A DNA stretch of 64,000 nucleotides from Rhodococcoides corynebacterioides NBRC 14404 (GTDB lineage: Bacteria > Actinomycetota > Actinomycetes > Mycobacteriales > Mycobacteriaceae). Positions 16,770 through 27,437 of this stretch are shown here, piece after piece. The position numbers and the translations under genes are program-made. The stretch is from contig NZ_BCWV01000003.1 in assembly GCF_001894765.1 (NCBI RefSeq), positions 434,001 to 498,000 of the forward strand, given 5' to 3'. The notes under the pieces were generated by a model. That model was not told the origin of the DNA. It searched no databases and saw nothing but the letters and a program-made list of their open reading frames with translations. Each line of letters starts with the position of its first letter. Positions within the stretch are counted from its first letter, which is position 1.

Positions 16770-17746
16770 CGCGCCAGCCGTTCCGCCACCTCGGTGGCCC
16801 AGTAGGTGAGGACGATGTCGGCGCCTGCGCGGCGAATGCCCAGGATCGACTCGTCGATGGCGGCCTCCCGGTCGATCCAGCCCCGCTCGGCGGCGGCGGT
16901 GATCATCGCGTACTCCCCCGAGATCTGGTAGGCCGCCACGGGAACGGGCGACGCGTCCGCGACCTCGCGGAGCACGTCGAGGTAGCTCATCGCCGGCTTC
17001 ACCATGACCATGTCGGCACCCTCGGCGATGTCGAGGTCCACCTCGCGCAGCGACTCCCGGCGGTTGGCGGCGTCCTGCTGATAGGTGCGCCGGTCGCCTC
17101 GCAGCGTGGAGCCGACGGCCTCACGGAACGGTCCGTAGAACGCGGACGCGTACTTCGCGGTGTAGGCCAACTGGCTCACGTCGGCGAACCCGGCGGTGTC
17201 GAGACCCTGACGGATCGCGCCGATCTGACCGTCCATCATGCCGCTCGGCCCCAGCACGTGCGCGCCCGATTCGGCCTGCGCCACGGCCATGTCGACGTAC
17301 CGCACGAGCGTCGCGTCGTTGTCGACGCTGCCGTCGGCGGCGAGGACACCGCAGTGGCCGTGGTCGGTGAACTCGTCGAGACAGGTGTCCGCCATGAGGA
17401 CGGTCTCGTCCCCGAATTCGTCGCGCAGGCGCCGCAATCCGCGGTTGAGGATGCCGTCGGGGTCGGAGGCCTGCGTGCCCTCGCCGTCCCTGTCCTCGGG
17501 CTTCGGCACGCCGAAGAGCATCAGACCGCCGACGCCCGCGCGCACCGCCCGCTCGCCGGCCGCCGCCAACGAGTCCAGCGTGTGCTGGTGGACACCGGGC
17601 ATCGACGAGATCTCGCGCGGCGCGTCGAGACCGTCGGCGACGAACATCGGCAACACCAGATGCCGTGGCTCGAGCGACGTCTCGGCCACGAGCCGCCGCA
17701 CCGCGGGGGTGCGGCGGAGACGACGGGGGCGATCGACCGGGAACAT
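16766..17746 (-). CDS. hemB: Delta-aminolevulinic acid dehydratase (porphobilinogen synthase)
   Basis: 326 residues. It condenses two 5-aminolevulinate molecules to porphobilinogen. The Schiff-base lysines are in [14 protein letters not shown] and [16 protein letters not shown]. The metal loop reads [16 protein letters not shown], keeping two of the three cysteines of zinc enzymes with an Asp in place of one, as in other actinobacterial HemB. The ATG at 17746 follows the hemD stop by five bases. Confidence 0.96.
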   Translation of the reverse strand: MFPVDRPRRLRRTPAVRRLVAETSLEPRHLVLPMFVADGLDAPREISSMPGVHQHTLDSLAAAGERAVRAGVGGLMLFGVPKPEDRDGEGTQASDPDGILNRGLRRLRDEFGDETVLMADTCLDEFTDHGHCGVLAADGSVDNDATLVRYVDMAVAQAESGAHVLGPSGMMDGQIGAIRQGLDTAGFADVSQLAYTAKYASAFYGPFREAVGSTLRGDRRTYQQDAANRRESLREVDLDIAEGADMVMVKPAMSYLDVLREVADASPVPVAAYQISGEYAMITAAAERGWIDREAAIDESILGIRRAGADIVLTYWATEVAERLAR

Positions 17747-17751
17747 GGGGG

Positions 17752-19317
17752 TCAGCGCCGCCGCGACTTCTTGCGCGGGGGAGGCAGCGCACCCTCGGCG
17801 CGCAACCGCGCCGCGTGTTCGGCCAGCGCCTCGACCAGCGGACCGATCTGCGCCGTCTCCGGCTGCACATCGACGCGCAGTCCGAACTCGACGGCCGTCT
17901 CGGCGGTCTTCGGTCCGATGCAGGCGACCAGCGTGCGGGCGTGCGGCTTGCCGGCGATGCCGACGAGGTTGCGCACCGTCGAACTCGAGGTGAAGCACAC
18001 CGCGTCGAAGCCGCCGGTCTTGATCATCTCGCGGGTCTCCGCGGCGGGCGGTGCCGCGCGGACGGTGCGGTAGGCGGTGACGTCGTCGATCTCCCAGCCG
18101 CGCTCGCGCAGGCCCTCCGCCAGCGTCTCCGTGGCGATGTCCGCACGCGGCAACAGGACTCGGTTGACCGGATCGAAGACCTCGTCGTACGGCGGGAAGT
18201 CCTCGAGCAGCCCGAGCGAGCTCTGCTCACCGGAGGGCACCAGCTCGGGATTGATCCCGAACGAGCGGACCTTGTCCGCCGTGGCCTCGCCGACGCAGGC
18301 GATCTTGACACCCGAGAACGCGCGGGCGTCGAGACCGAACTCGGCGAACTTCTCCCACACGGCGCGCACGGCGTTGGTGGAGGTGAACACGACCCACTGG
18401 TAGCGGCCGTCGACCAGTCCCTTGACCGAGCGCTCCATCTGCGCCGGGCTCCGGGGCGGCTCGACGGCGATGGTGGGCACCTCGATGGGGATGGCGCCGT
18501 GGGTGACCAGTCGATCGCTCATCTCCGCGGCCTGATCCTTGGTCCGCGGGACCAGCACCGTCCAGCCGTACAGCGCGCGAGACTCCCACCAGGACATCTT
18601 GTTCCGCTGCGCGACCACCTTGCCGACGGTCACCACCAGCGAGCCGACCAGGTCCGACCCGGCGTCGTTGAGGGTGGCCAGCGTCGCCTCGACGGTGCGC
18701 TGCTGACGCGTCGTGCCGCGCACGGTGATCGCCACCGGAGTCTGCGGAGCGAGGCCGTGTTCGACCAGCGCACTGGCGGTCTCGGCGAGGTGACCGGCGG
18801 TGGCGTGCAGCACCAGCGGACCCGGTGCGGCGGCCAGCGACGCCCAGTTGACGTCGCCGCGCACGTCGGCCTCGGTGTGCTCGGAGCCCAGCGCCATACC
18901 GGCGTAGCTCGGAACGGCGGAGCCGGCGGGCAGGCCGGGTACGACCTCGAACTGCACCGACGTCCGGGCGACGGCGGTGACCTCCGCGATCACCGAGTCG
19001 GTGGTCAGCGGATCGCCGGACACCAGGCGCACCACGTCGTGGCCGTTCTTCGCTTCGGCCACCAGGGTTTTCGCGACCTCGGCCGGTTCACCGAGGGCCG
19101 GGCGGACGTCCACCCCGGTGTCCCCGTTCTCGTCGGCCGGACGGCGCACGGCCGACCCGACCGAGGCGACGACACCCTGATCGACGTCGGGGTCGGTGAA
19201 CGCCAGCTCGGCGACGGCGAGCGCCTCACGGGCTCGCACGGTCAGCAGCACCGGGTCGCCGGGGCCGGATCCCACGAACAGGATCCGACCCGGGGTGTTC
19301 TTGCGGACTCGGCTCAT
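17752..19317 (-). CDS. hemD: Fused uroporphyrinogen-III C-methyltransferase / uroporphyrinogen-III synthase
   Basis: 521 residues. The N-terminal half (about 10-250) is a tetrapyrrole methylase with the SAM loop [16 protein letters not shown] and [13 protein letters not shown]; it makes precorrin-2. The C-terminal half (about 255-505) is a HemD domain ([52 protein letters not shown]) that closes the ring to uroporphyrinogen III. The fusion, called CobA/HemD, is typical of actinobacteria and places the branch to sirohaem/cobalamin on the haem enzyme. The C-terminus is a basic PRKKSRRR tail. Confidence 0.93.
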   Translation of the reverse strand: MSRVRKNTPGRILFVGSGPGDPVLLTVRAREALAVAELAFTDPDVDQGVVASVGSAVRRPADENGDTGVDVRPALGEPAEVAKTLVAEAKNGHDVVRLVSGDPLTTDSVIAEVTAVARTSVQFEVVPGLPAGSAVPSYAGMALGSEHTEADVRGDVNWASLAAAPGPLVLHATAGHLAETASALVEHGLAPQTPVAITVRGTTRQQRTVEATLATLNDAGSDLVGSLVVTVGKVVAQRNKMSWWESRALYGWTVLVPRTKDQAAEMSDRLVTHGAIPIEVPTIAVEPPRSPAQMERSVKGLVDGRYQWVVFTSTNAVRAVWEKFAEFGLDARAFSGVKIACVGEATADKVRSFGINPELVPSGEQSSLGLLEDFPPYDEVFDPVNRVLLPRADIATETLAEGLRERGWEIDDVTAYRTVRAAPPAAETREMIKTGGFDAVCFTSSSTVRNLVGIAGKPHARTLVACIGPKTAETAVEFGLRVDVQPETAQIGPLVEALAEHAARLRAEGALPPPRKKSRRR

Positions 19318-19346
19318 CGTTGGTTCTCCAGTGCGTTGTTGCGGTA

Positions 19347-19389
19347 GCTGATCCGAATTTCGGTGGCGGGACCCCGTTTCGGGATCAGC
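19347..19389. other. Hairpin between hemC and hemD
   Basis: GCTGATCCGAA (19347-19357) and TTCGGGATCAGC (19378-19389) form an inverted repeat with one unpaired G. It lies in the 165-base hemC-hemD gap, the only long gap inside the hem operon. It could be an attenuator or RNA-processing site. No U-tract is seen. Confidence 0.45.
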
Positions 19390-19482
19390 CGCGCGGTGGC
19401 GATCGTGTCACGGGTCGCGGGACACCCTCGTCTCGCTCGGCGACGCGGTCCGTGACCGGCCATCGTGCGCAGGGCGCGGGGT

Positions 19483-20487
19483 TCAGGCATCGCCGCCCCC
19501 GGTGGTCGTGCTCGCCGCCGTCGGCGACGAGGCGGGTTCGGTGACCTCGACGAGGTCACGCGCCCCGAGGTCCAACAACTCTCGGGCCACGGACCGGCCC
19601 AGCTTCTCGGCGTCCGCCACGGCCCCGACGGCCGATGCGCGCACCACGTCCGAGCCGTCGACGGCCGCCGCGCAGCCGCGGACGGACAGCTCCTCGATCA
19701 CCCGGCCGTCGTCGTCGAGCGAGTCGACCACCTCGGCGATGGCGCCCACCGGCGCGGTGCAGCCGGCTTCGAGTTCGGCGAGCAGCGCCCGCTCCGCGGT
19801 CACGGTGGCCCGGGCGGCGGTGTCGTCGAGCCGGGCGAGCACCGCGGCGAGATCGGAGTCGTCGCTGCGACATTCGACCGCGAGGGCACCCTGGGCCGGC
19901 GCGGGCAGGAACTGCACGGGCTCGAGCGCCTCGGTGACCACGTCGAGTCGGTCGATGCGCGCGAGTCCGGCGCGGGCGACGACGACGGCGTCGAGATCGC
20001 CGGAGGTGACCTTGCCGATGCGGGTGTCGAGATTGCCGCGCAACGGCCGGACGTCGAGACCCAGTCCGAGAGCACGCAACTGCGCGATGCGACGCGGCGC
20101 GGACGTGCCGACGGTGGCTCCCGGCGGCAGCGCGCCCAGCACGAGGCCGTCCCGAGCGACGAGGGCGTCACGCGGGTCCTCGCGCTGCGGGATCGCGGCC
20201 ACGGTGAAGCGCGGATCCTGCGCCGTCGGCAGATCCTTGTACGAGTGGACGGCGACGTCGATGGTGTTGTCCGCCAGCGCTTCTCGCAGCGCGGCGGTGA
20301 AGACGCCGACGCCGATCTGCTGGACCGGCGCGGCCGACTTGTCACCGGCGGTGGCCACGATCACCAGCTCGGTCTCGACCCCGGCAGCGGTGATGGCCGC
20401 GCGCACGGTCTCGGCCTGGGTGGTCGCCAGCAGGCTTCCGCGGGTGCCGACGCGGATCACCCGCTTCTCCAGAGCGGCGGCGGTCAT
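19483..20487 (-). CDS. hemC: Hydroxymethylbilane synthase (porphobilinogen deaminase)
   Basis: 334 residues. It polymerises four porphobilinogen units into hydroxymethylbilane on a dipyrromethane cofactor bound to Cys243 ([10 protein letters not shown]). Substrate and catalytic signatures are [21 protein letters not shown] with the catalytic Asp, and the arginines of [14 protein letters not shown] and [11 protein letters not shown]. The ATG at 20487 overlaps the hemA stop by four bases. A Ser/Thr/Gly-rich C-terminal tail is non-conserved. Confidence 0.96.
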   Translation of the reverse strand: MTAAALEKRVIRVGTRGSLLATTQAETVRAAITAAGVETELVIVATAGDKSAAPVQQIGVGVFTAALREALADNTIDVAVHSYKDLPTAQDPRFTVAAIPQREDPRDALVARDGLVLGALPPGATVGTSAPRRIAQLRALGLGLDVRPLRGNLDTRIGKVTSGDLDAVVVARAGLARIDRLDVVTEALEPVQFLPAPAQGALAVECRSDDSDLAAVLARLDDTAARATVTAERALLAELEAGCTAPVGAIAEVVDSLDDDGRVIEELSVRGCAAAVDGSDVVRASAVGAVADAEKLGRSVARELLDLGARDLVEVTEPASSPTAASTTTGGGDA

Positions 20488-21872
20488 TCGGTCACCTCGC
20501 GGGAGACGGTGAAGTCGTCGGCCAGGGCGGCACCGGGGTTGTCGGTGTCGACGGCGGCGACCTCCATCGGCGACGCCACGGCCTGGACGGTGGACGGCGA
20601 GAGTTCGAACAGCTCCCGCAGCGCCTCGGCGTAGGAGTCCCCACCGGGAGTCGTCGCGAGCTGCTTGACCCGCACCGTGGGCGCGTGGAGCAGCTTGTCG
20701 ACGACGCGGCGGACGGTACGCGCCACCTCGTCGCGCTGAGGGTCGGCCAGGCCGGGCAGGCGGGAGTCGAGACGCATGAGTTCGGCCTCGACCACCTCGG
20801 CCGCGCGCTGGCGGAGGGCGGTCACGGTGGGGGTGACCTCGGCGAGGCGCTGACCGGACAGGTAGGCGGCGAGCTCGCGGGCGACGATGTCGCGGGCGGC
20901 GCGCTCGTCGGACGCGGCGGCGCCCGCGGCCGGATCGTGCTGGAGCGTGGCCATGTCGAGCACCGTCACCCCGGGCAGACCGGCGACGGCGGGCTCGACG
21001 TCCCGCGGCAGGCCGAGATCGCAGATGACCAGGGGGCGGGCGGCGGTATCGCGGCGCGCGAGGGCGCGGTGCACGTCGGCGATGGTGACGACGGCGCCCA
21101 CCGCACCGGTACAGGTGACGAGGACGTCGGCCTCGGTGACGGCGTCGGCGAGGTCGTCCAGCGTGACGGCGACGGCCTCGACCCCGGCCTCGGCGGCCGT
21201 CTCCGCGAGCCGCGCTCCGCGCGAGGCGGTGCGGTTGGCCACGGTCACGGCCCCGATGCCGCCGCGGACCAGGTGCGCGACGGACAGTCCGCCCATCGCG
21301 CCCGCTCCGAGCACCACGGCGCGACGACCGGCGAGCGACCCGAGGACATCGGCGGCCCGGTCGAGTGCGACCGACACCACGGAGGCGCCGGCCTTGTCGA
21401 TGCCGGTCTCCGAGTGCACCTTCTTGCCCACGCGCAGCGCCTGCTGGGCCAGCTCGTGCAGGGTGCGACCCGAGGCCTGCTGCGCGTCCGACGCCGCGTA
21501 GGCGGCGCGGATCTGTCCGAGGATCTGCTGCTCGCCGACGACCATCGAGTCCAGGCCACCGGCGACCGCGAACAGGTGCTCGGCCGCGGCCTCGCTGTAC
21601 CGCACGTAGGCGTGCTTGGTCAGCTCGGCGAGGTCCAGGCCGGAGTGCTCCGACAAGAGGGCGCCGAGATCGGTCAGGGCGCCGTGGAAGGCGTCGACCA
21701 CCGCGTAGACCTCCACGCGGTTGCAGGTCGAGACGATCATGACCTCGGAGACGTGCGAGGACGCCATGATCCGATCGGTGAGCTTCGGGCGGTCGGTGTC
21801 GCCGACGGCGACACGTTCGAGCACCGACACGGGAGCGCTGCGATGCGAGATCCCGAGGAGGAGAACACTCAC
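20484..21872 (-). CDS. hemA: Glutamyl-tRNA reductase
   Basis: 462 residues. It reduces glutamyl-tRNA to glutamate-1-semialdehyde with NADPH, the committed step of C5 haem synthesis. Cys50 in [12 protein letters not shown] is the nucleophile. The NADPH domain has [17 protein letters not shown], and the C-terminal dimerisation helix follows [13 protein letters not shown]. The GTG at 21872 is chosen because the family N-terminus ([14 protein letters not shown]) begins there and it places the Cys at the canonical position. It follows rex by seven bases. Confidence 0.96.
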   Translation of the reverse strand: MSVLLLGISHRSAPVSVLERVAVGDTDRPKLTDRIMASSHVSEVMIVSTCNRVEVYAVVDAFHGALTDLGALLSEHSGLDLAELTKHAYVRYSEAAAEHLFAVAGGLDSMVVGEQQILGQIRAAYAASDAQQASGRTLHELAQQALRVGKKVHSETGIDKAGASVVSVALDRAADVLGSLAGRRAVVLGAGAMGGLSVAHLVRGGIGAVTVANRTASRGARLAETAAEAGVEAVAVTLDDLADAVTEADVLVTCTGAVGAVVTIADVHRALARRDTAARPLVICDLGLPRDVEPAVAGLPGVTVLDMATLQHDPAAGAAASDERAARDIVARELAAYLSGQRLAEVTPTVTALRQRAAEVVEAELMRLDSRLPGLADPQRDEVARTVRRVVDKLLHAPTVRVKQLATTPGGDSYAEALRELFELSPSTVQAVASPMEVAAVDTDNPGAALADDFTVSREVTE

Positions 21873-21879
21873 GGAAAGA

Positions 21880-22752
21880 TCACCGATCCGTTCTGCTGTG
21901 CGCCCCGACCGGAACACGGTCGGGATCGACTGGAGTGGCTGTGTCGCCTGGAGTGGTCAGGACGGTCGCGGCGTCCCGGCAGGTCGATCGGACCGGTCGA
22001 GGGCGCTGGGCCTTGTGGGCGTTGGCGAACGAGAGGATCTGCAACTCGACGGCGAGGTCGACCCGACGCAGATCGACGTGCGGTGGGGTGACCGGGTCGA
22101 TCGAGGCGAACGAGAGGATGCAGTCGATCCCGGCGTCGACGAGTGCGTCGACGGCGGACTGGGCGGCGGCATCGGGAGTGGCGACGACGCCGACGGTCGC
22201 TCCGAGATCGGCGGCCGCGGAGGCGAGGTCGCGGGCGTGCCGCACCGTCAGCTCTCGACAGCCGTCCGCCGCGGTACCGACGGACACGGTGGTGCCCACC
22301 ACGTCCGGGGCGACGTCGAACAGTCCGACGAGGGTGAACCCGCGGCGCGCGAAGCCCTCGTATCCGATCAGCGCGGACCCGAGGTTCCCGAGCCCGACGA
22401 GCACCACTCGGTGACCGCGGTCGAGACCCAGGGCCAGCTCGATGCGGGCGCGCAGACGCGCGACGTCGTAGCCGACGCCCCGGACACCCATGGGTCCGAG
22501 GAAGGAGAGGTCCTTGCGCAACGTCGCGGAACCGACCCCGGACGCGACGGCGAGATCCTCGCTCGACACCACCAGGATGCGACGCTCGGCGACCGCAGCG
22601 AGTACCCGGAGATAGTCGGCCAGACGGGTGACCGTAGCCTTGGGGATCGAGGGAGTGCGAGTGGCGACGGGAGCGTCGTGCTGCTGACGGCGGACACCGC
22701 TCGCGGTCGCCCGCGCGGTCTCGGCGCCGGGTTGCCGGCGGTCAGCGGTCAC
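21880..22752 (-). CDS. rex: Redox-sensing transcriptional repressor Rex
   Basis: 290 residues. An N-terminal winged helix ([17 protein letters not shown]...[16 protein letters not shown]) is followed by a Rossmann domain with the NAD(H) loop [16 protein letters not shown], and ends in a C-terminal swapped helix. Rex releases DNA when NADH is high and controls respiratory genes. A rex-hemACD order is known in Streptomyces. The GTG at 22752 has GAGGAG eight bases upstream. About 30 residues at the N-terminus and 45 at the C-terminus are extra and low-complexity. Confidence 0.93.
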   Translation of the reverse strand: MTADRRQPGAETARATASGVRRQQHDAPVATRTPSIPKATVTRLADYLRVLAAVAERRILVVSSEDLAVASGVGSATLRKDLSFLGPMGVRGVGYDVARLRARIELALGLDRGHRVVLVGLGNLGSALIGYEGFARRGFTLVGLFDVAPDVVGTTVSVGTAADGCRELTVRHARDLASAAADLGATVGVVATPDAAAQSAVDALVDAGIDCILSFASIDPVTPPHVDLRRVDLAVELQILSFANAHKAQRPRPVRSTCRDAATVLTTPGDTATPVDPDRVPVGAHSRTDR

Positions 22753-22866
22753 GTCGATGACTCCTCGCACGGTGTTCGAGCAGGCCGGTGGGCACGAGCG
22801 ATCCCCGTGGTCACCGCTCGCGCCGGGAGGTCACCGACCCCTTGACTCGATAACCACGGTAACCGC

Positions 22867-22884
22867 TCGTGAACGTATGAACAA
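22867..22884. promoter_or_regulatory. Possible Rex operator
   Basis: TCGTGAACGTATGAACAA matches the Rex operator TTGTGAACGCGTTCACAA at 13 of 18 positions; the left half is much better than the right. It lies about 115 bases upstream of rex, between the promoter region and the glutaredoxin stop. Autoregulation is known for Rex in other actinobacteria. Confidence 0.35.
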
Positions 22885-22947
22885 AGTCGCCGAGCCGTGT
22901 GCTACGATCCCGCGCCTCCTGCGCACCCCCACGTCCGCCGGGACGGG

Positions 22948-23220
22948 TCAGCCCGCGTCGGGCGCCCCCAGATCGCGGCGCAGCCGGGCCACGTCCACCT
23001 CCCAGTAGCTGTGCTCACGGCCGTCGAGCAGCACCACCGGCAGCCGGTCTCCGTACTCCGCCCGCAGGTCAGGGTCCCGCTGCGCTGCCTCGTCGACGTC
23101 GACGGAGTCCAGCGCGACGTCCAGCTCCGCACAGAGCGGACGCAGCACCGCCATCGCCCCGTCGCACGCGCCGCACCCCGCGCGTGTCAGCAATGTCACC
23201 GTGTGTCGACCGTCCGTCAT
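22948..23220 (-). CDS. Glutaredoxin-like protein
   Basis: 90 residues. It is a compact thioredoxin fold with the redox motif CGAC (TLLTRAGCGACDGAMAVL), the cis-proline site LPVVLLDG and an Asp/Glu-rich second half. This is the DUF836/glutaredoxin-2 type, equivalent in position to Rv0508. It is expected to act in cytosolic thiol exchange, probably with mycothiol in this lineage; the partner is unknown. It is divergent from the SerB-like gene. A GAGAAT box lies 6 bases before the ATG. Confidence 0.85.
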   Translation of the reverse strand: MTDGRHTVTLLTRAGCGACDGAMAVLRPLCAELDVALDSVDVDEAAQRDPDLRAEYGDRLPVVLLDGREHSYWEVDVARLRRDLGAPDAG

Positions 23221-23317
23221 GGGCCCATTCTCTCGTGACGGGGTACGCCGCGACTAGGCTGGTCACGTCCCGCGGCGGCGACCGGTCGTGGACGGGTTCG
23301 ACGAGGGGGAGGTGCGC

Positions 23318-24331
23318 ATGGCCGATCAGGACGAGCCCGAGATTCTCGACGACTCCCGCGACCGTCGCCGGGTCGATCCCGCCGGCGCGCGCGATCGTAT
23401 GGCCCGCCGTATCCGCAACCCCTTCGGTCCGACGGCCGCGCAGATCCGCGCCACCCTCGCCGGCGAGGCGAGTGCGGACGCCGCCATCGCACTGCAGGCC
23501 GAGGCCAGGGACAGCGCCGAGGCCCACGGCGACGGAGACGGGGACGGTCCGAGTCCGGTCCCCCGCGACCTCACGGCGGCGGCCTTCTTCGACGTCGACA
23601 ACACGATGGTGCAGGGCGCGTCGATCATCCACTTCGCTCGCGGCCTCGCGGCGCGCAAGTACATCACCACCAAGGACATCACCCAGTTCGCGTGGCAGCA
23701 GGTGAAGTTCCGCGTGAGCGGCAAGGAGAACCTGGGCGACGTCGACACCGGCCGCGCCAAGGCGCTGTCCTTCGTCGAGGGCCGGTCGACCGCCGAGATC
23801 GTGCGGCTCGGCGAGGAGATCTACGACGAGATCATCGCCGACCGCATCTGGGCCGGCACCCGAGCGCTCGCCCAGATGCATCTCGACGCGGGTCAGCAGG
23901 TATGGCTCGTGACGGCGACGCCGGTGGAGTTGGCGTCGATCATCGCGTCCCGGCTCGGCTTCACCGGAGCGCTCGGCACGGTCGCCGAGAGCGAGAACGG
24001 CGTGTTCACCGGCCGCCTCGTCGGGGACATCCTGCACGGACGCGGCAAGGCGCACGCCGTCCGGACGCTCGCCGTGCGGGAAGGCCTCGATCTGCGGCGG
24101 TGCACCGCGTACTCCGATTCGTACAACGACGTCCCGATGCTCTCGTTGGTCGGCACGGCCGTCGCCGTCAATCCCGACGCCGACCTGCGCGAGCTGGCGA
24201 AGAACCGCGGCTGGGAGGTGCGGGACTTCCGCACCGGACGCAAGGCCGCCAAGATCGGCGTGCCGACCGCGCTGGCGCTCGGTGCCGTCGGCGGCGGCGT
24301 CGCCGCGGTGCTGGGGCGCAAACAGACGTGA
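23318..24331 (+). CDS. HAD-IB family phosphatase (SerB1-like)
   Basis: 337 residues. The HAD motifs are FFDVDNTM (nucleophile Asp, about residue 90), LVTATPVEL (motif II) and [11 protein letters not shown] (motif IV). A C-terminal hydrophobic segment, [18 protein letters not shown], may anchor it in the membrane. The family includes phosphoserine phosphatases and lysophosphatidic acid phosphatases, so serine synthesis cannot be assumed. The ATG at 23318 has GGGGAGG six bases upstream; a TAGGCT box at 23255-23260 gives a leader of about 50 bases. The N-terminal 85 residues are a charged extension. Confidence 0.88.
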   Translation: MADQDEPEILDDSRDRRRVDPAGARDRMARRIRNPFGPTAAQIRATLAGEASADAAIALQAEARDSAEAHGDGDGDGPSPVPRDLTAAAFFDVDNTMVQGASIIHFARGLAARKYITTKDITQFAWQQVKFRVSGKENLGDVDTGRAKALSFVEGRSTAEIVRLGEEIYDEIIADRIWAGTRALAQMHLDAGQQVWLVTATPVELASIIASRLGFTGALGTVAESENGVFTGRLVGDILHGRGKAHAVRTLAVREGLDLRRCTAYSDSYNDVPMLSLVGTAVAVNPDADLRELAKNRGWEVRDFRTGRKAAKIGVPTALALGAVGGGVAAVLGRKQT

Positions 24332-24361
24332 GGCGCGTGCTGCCGTGACGCGCATGCTGCC

Positions 24362-25852
24362 GTGACCCGCGCCGTCGTCGTCGGCGCGGGAGTGGGCGGT
24401 CTGGCCGCCGCCGCGCGCCTGTCCCACGGCGGGTACGACGTCACCGTGCTGGAACAGTCCGCCGACCTCGGCGGCAAGCTCGGGATCGTCCGCCGGGACG
24501 GCTTCGTCTTCGACACCGGGCCGTCGCTGGTCACCATGCCGCACGTGCTGCGGGCCGTGTTCGACGACACCGGCGGTCCCGCCGACCTGCCGCTGGATCG
24601 ACTGCCGGTCGCGTGTCGCTATCGATTCGCCGACGGCACGGCGCTGGACATGCCCGGGTACGCCGAGCAGATCCCCGACGCGCTCGATGCCGCCCTGGGG
24701 GCCGGCGCGGGAGCGCAGTGGAGTGCCTTCTCCGCACGGGCCGAACGGATCTGGGACGCCACGCACGCCGCGTTCCTCGAGTCGTCCATCGGTCCGCGGG
24801 AGTTGCTGACGCTCGGACGCCGGGTCGGCGACGTGCGCACGATCGCGCCGTGGTCGAGCCTGCGCGGCCTCGGCGCGCAGTACCTGACGGACCCACGACT
24901 GACGACGATGCTTGATCGCTACGCCACGTACACCGGATCGGACCCGCGGCGGGCACCCGCTGCTCTGGCCACCGTGCCCCATGTCGAGCAGCGCTGGGGG
25001 TCCTGGCACGTGCCGGGTGGACTGCACCGGATCGCGGACGCGCTGGCGGACCGAGCGCGACTGTGCGGCACGGACATTCACACAAAGGTGACGGTGACCG
25101 GCATCGCCACCGAGAACGGGCGGGTCCGCGGGGTCCACACCACCGCGGGCACCGTCGACGCCGACGTGGTGATCGCGAACGCGGACGCCGAGCAGGTGTA
25201 CCGTGACCTGCTGCCCCCGTCCCGGCGCACCGCGCTCACCCGGCGGCGAATCGGGGCCACCACGCCCAGCCTGTCCGGATTCGTCGTGCTGCTCGCCCTG
25301 CGCGGCCGCGATCCGGACACCCCGCACCACCGCATCCTGTTCCCCGCGCACTACGACGACGAGTTCGACGCCGTCTTCGGAACCCGTACGCGCGCTGCGC
25401 ATCCCGCGACGGACCCCACCGTGTACGTCAGCGCGCCGAACGATCCCGCGCTGCGGCCGAACGACGACTCCGACGCCTGGTTCGTCCTGGTCAACGCGGC
25501 TCGTCACGGCCGCGGATCGCGCTCACTGGTGGACTGGGACGCACCCGGACTCGCGGAGAGCTACGCCGACCGCATCCTGGCGATCATGGCCGCCCGCGGT
25601 GTCGACGTCCGGGATCGCGTGCTGTGGCGGCAGATCCTCTCCCCCGCCGATCTGGAGCGTCGCACCGTGACGCCCGGCGGGTCGATCTACGGCACGTCGT
25701 CGAACGGTGCGCTCGCCGCATTCCTGCGCCCCGCCAATCGATCTCCCGTGGACGGGCTGTTCCTCGTGGGCGGATCGTCCCACCCGGGCGGCGGTCTGCC
25801 GTTGGTGACCCTCTCGGCCGAGATCGTGGACCGGATGGTGCGGGCGCGCTAG
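24362..25852 (+). CDS. Phytoene desaturase-family FAD oxidoreductase
   Basis: 496 residues. The N-terminal dinucleotide fold is [17 protein letters not shown], followed by [14 protein letters not shown]. The C-terminal carotenoid desaturase signature is [23 protein letters not shown]. This is the CrtI/CrtN-type fold, which removes hydrogens from or oxidises carotenoid chains. No crtB, crtE or other carotenoid gene is near, so the substrate is open. It starts with GTG at 24362 after a duplicated segment (GCTGCCGTGAC twice). It ends four bases into the convergent padC. Confidence 0.83.
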   Translation: MTRAVVVGAGVGGLAAAARLSHGGYDVTVLEQSADLGGKLGIVRRDGFVFDTGPSLVTMPHVLRAVFDDTGGPADLPLDRLPVACRYRFADGTALDMPGYAEQIPDALDAALGAGAGAQWSAFSARAERIWDATHAAFLESSIGPRELLTLGRRVGDVRTIAPWSSLRGLGAQYLTDPRLTTMLDRYATYTGSDPRRAPAALATVPHVEQRWGSWHVPGGLHRIADALADRARLCGTDIHTKVTVTGIATENGRVRGVHTTAGTVDADVVIANADAEQVYRDLLPPSRRTALTRRRIGATTPSLSGFVVLLALRGRDPDTPHHRILFPAHYDDEFDAVFGTRTRAAHPATDPTVYVSAPNDPALRPNDDSDAWFVLVNAARHGRGSRSLVDWDAPGLAESYADRILAIMAARGVDVRDRVLWRQILSPADLERRTVTPGGSIYGTSSNGALAAFLRPANRSPVDGLFLVGGSSHPGGGLPLVTLSAEIVDRMVRAR

Positions 25853-26373
25853 TTCGTGCGGTCGGCGAAGCCGGCGGGCAGGGCGCCCGGGGCGGTGTCG
25901 ATCACGGTCTCGTCGTCATCGCCGACGTGCTCGAACAGCGTGATGTGGGCGAACTCCGGCACCACGTAGATCGGGTAGGTGGGACCGGCGTCGCGGTAGC
26001 GGCGCATCTCGTCGAGGTGGTCGTTCTGGTACAGGACGGTCTTGTCCCCGTCGAGTTCGATCCAGTGCGGGAAGAAGATCGTGCCGTGCAGCACGCGCTG
26101 CTCGGGCACCACGGTGACGACGACGCTCGTCCCGGTGGGCTCCGTCCAGGAGACCTTGAACACGCCGGCCGCCAGGGCGACCAGGTCGACGTCCTGGTCC
26201 CGCACCCAGCGGCCCCCGACGTGGCCGGAGTGGATGCGGTAGTCGATGGTGGTCGCGTTCTTGACGTACATCTCGTACTGCCACCCGTTGGCGTACGTGT
26301 AGATCATCCGGTGGCCGACCAGGCCGGAGAGATCCTGCGGCGGAACGGGATCGGAGACCGACGTCGGCCTCAT
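25849..26373 (-). CDS. padC: Phenolic acid decarboxylase
   Basis: 174 residues. The sequence follows Bacillus PadC closely: [46 protein letters not shown] and [10 protein letters not shown]. The catalytic tyrosines (Tyr25, Tyr27), Arg55 and Glu78 are all present. The enzyme decarboxylates p-coumaric, ferulic and caffeic acids to 4-vinylphenols without a cofactor. The ATG at 26373 overlaps the plsC stop (ATGA). About 14 residues at the N-terminus are additional. I see no PadR-type repressor nearby. Confidence 0.93.
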   Translation of the reverse strand: MRPTSVSDPVPPQDLSGLVGHRMIYTYANGWQYEMYVKNATTIDYRIHSGHVGGRWVRDQDVDLVALAAGVFKVSWTEPTGTSVVVTVVPEQRVLHGTIFFPHWIELDGDKTVLYQNDHLDEMRRYRDAGPTYPIYVVPEFAHITLFEHVGDDDETVIDTAPGALPAGFADRTN

Positions 26374-27437
26374 CCGAGGAAGACCCCGCGCCGTCGGGTC
26401 AGCAACCGGTACAGCGTCTGCTGAATGGTCTCGCGGACGTGGTCGGTGACCTCGAAGAGCTCCATCGGATCGTCCGCCGCAGCGGGCGAGAACTGGTCCG
26501 TCCGAATGGGTTCGCCGAACTCGATGTACCACTTCGACGGCAGCGGGATCAGTCCCAGCGGACCGAAGTGCGGGAACAGCGGGGTCACCGGGAAGTACGG
26601 CAGACCCAGCACGCGCGCCAGCGTGGTCAGATCGCCGATCTTCGGGTAGATCTCCTCCGAACCGACGATCGAGCACGGAATGATCGGCGTCTGGGTCCGC
26701 AGTGCGGCCGAGACGAACCCTCCGCGCCCGAAGCGCTGCAGCTTGTACCGCTCGCTGAACGGCTTGCCGATTCCCTTGAAGCCCTCCGGGAACACCGCGA
26801 CCACCTCGCCGCCGCGCAGCAACCGCTCCGCGTCGGGCTGGCAGGCCAGAGTGTGTCCGGCCCGACGCGCGACCGTGCCCACCAGCGGCGTCTCGAACGC
26901 CAGGTCCGCGGCCAACATGCGCAGGGCGCGCTTCTGCGGGTGGTGATCGCGCATGGCCACCGACGCCATCAGACCGTCGATGGGGATGACGCCCGCGTGG
27001 TTGGAGACCACCAGCGCTCCCCCCGTCGCTGGAACGTTCTCGATCCCGCGGACCTCGACGCGGAACCACTTGTCGAACAACGGCCGCAGCGCGGGCAGCC
27101 ACACGTTGTCGGCGAAGTGCGGGTCGTAGCCGAACTCGTCCACCTCGTAGTCGCCGGACAACCGGGTACGCAGGAAATCGGCACCGCCGGACACACGCTC
27201 GGCGACCGCGCGGCGCAGTGCGTCGAGGGCCGACGACGTGCGCTCGGCTGCCTCGTCCGGCACGGACTCGGCGAGGACCGGCGCCGTGGGTGGGTCGAGC
27301 CGCGGACCGACGACGGGCGCGTCGGTGTAGGCCGACGGATGACGCCCGCGGACGTCCTCGGGCGTGCTGCCGGACGCCGACCGCGCCGGACGGGTCACCG
27401 AGCCGCGCAGCGGAATCACCTTCGCCACCCCGCTCAC
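26370..27437 (-). CDS. PlsC-type 1-acylglycerol-3-phosphate acyltransferase family protein
   Basis: 355 residues. A charged N-terminal region (about 1-110) precedes a lysophospholipid acyltransferase domain with [10 protein letters not shown], whose His and Asp form the acyl transfer pair with wider spacing than the usual HX4[20 protein letters not shown] and [14 protein letters not shown] follow. This is the Rv0502 type and probably acylates a glycerol phosphate at the inner membrane. The GTG at 27437 overlaps the SDR stop by four bases. Confidence 0.88.
   Translation of the reverse strand: MSGVAKVIPLRGSVTRPARSASGSTPEDVRGRHPSAYTDAPVVGPRLDPPTAPVLAESVPDEAAERTSSALDALRRAVAERVSGGADFLRTRLSGDYEVDEFGYDPHFADNVWLPALRPLFDKWFRVEVRGIENVPATGGALVVSNHAGVIPIDGLMASVAMRDHHPQKRALRMLAADLAFETPLVGTVARRAGHTLACQPDAERLLRGGEVVAVFPEGFKGIGKPFSERYKLQRFGRGGFVSAALRTQTPIIPCSIVGSEEIYPKIGDLTTLARVLGLPYFPVTPLFPHFGPLGLIPLPSKWYIEFGEPIRTDQFSPAAADDPMELFEVTDHVRETIQQTLYRLLTRRRGVFLG

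Noticed and set aside
19314-19559. Minus-strand frame of 81 codons between hemC and hemD
   Set aside because: It overlaps hemC, is Arg-rich with no family signal and has no ribosome binding site.
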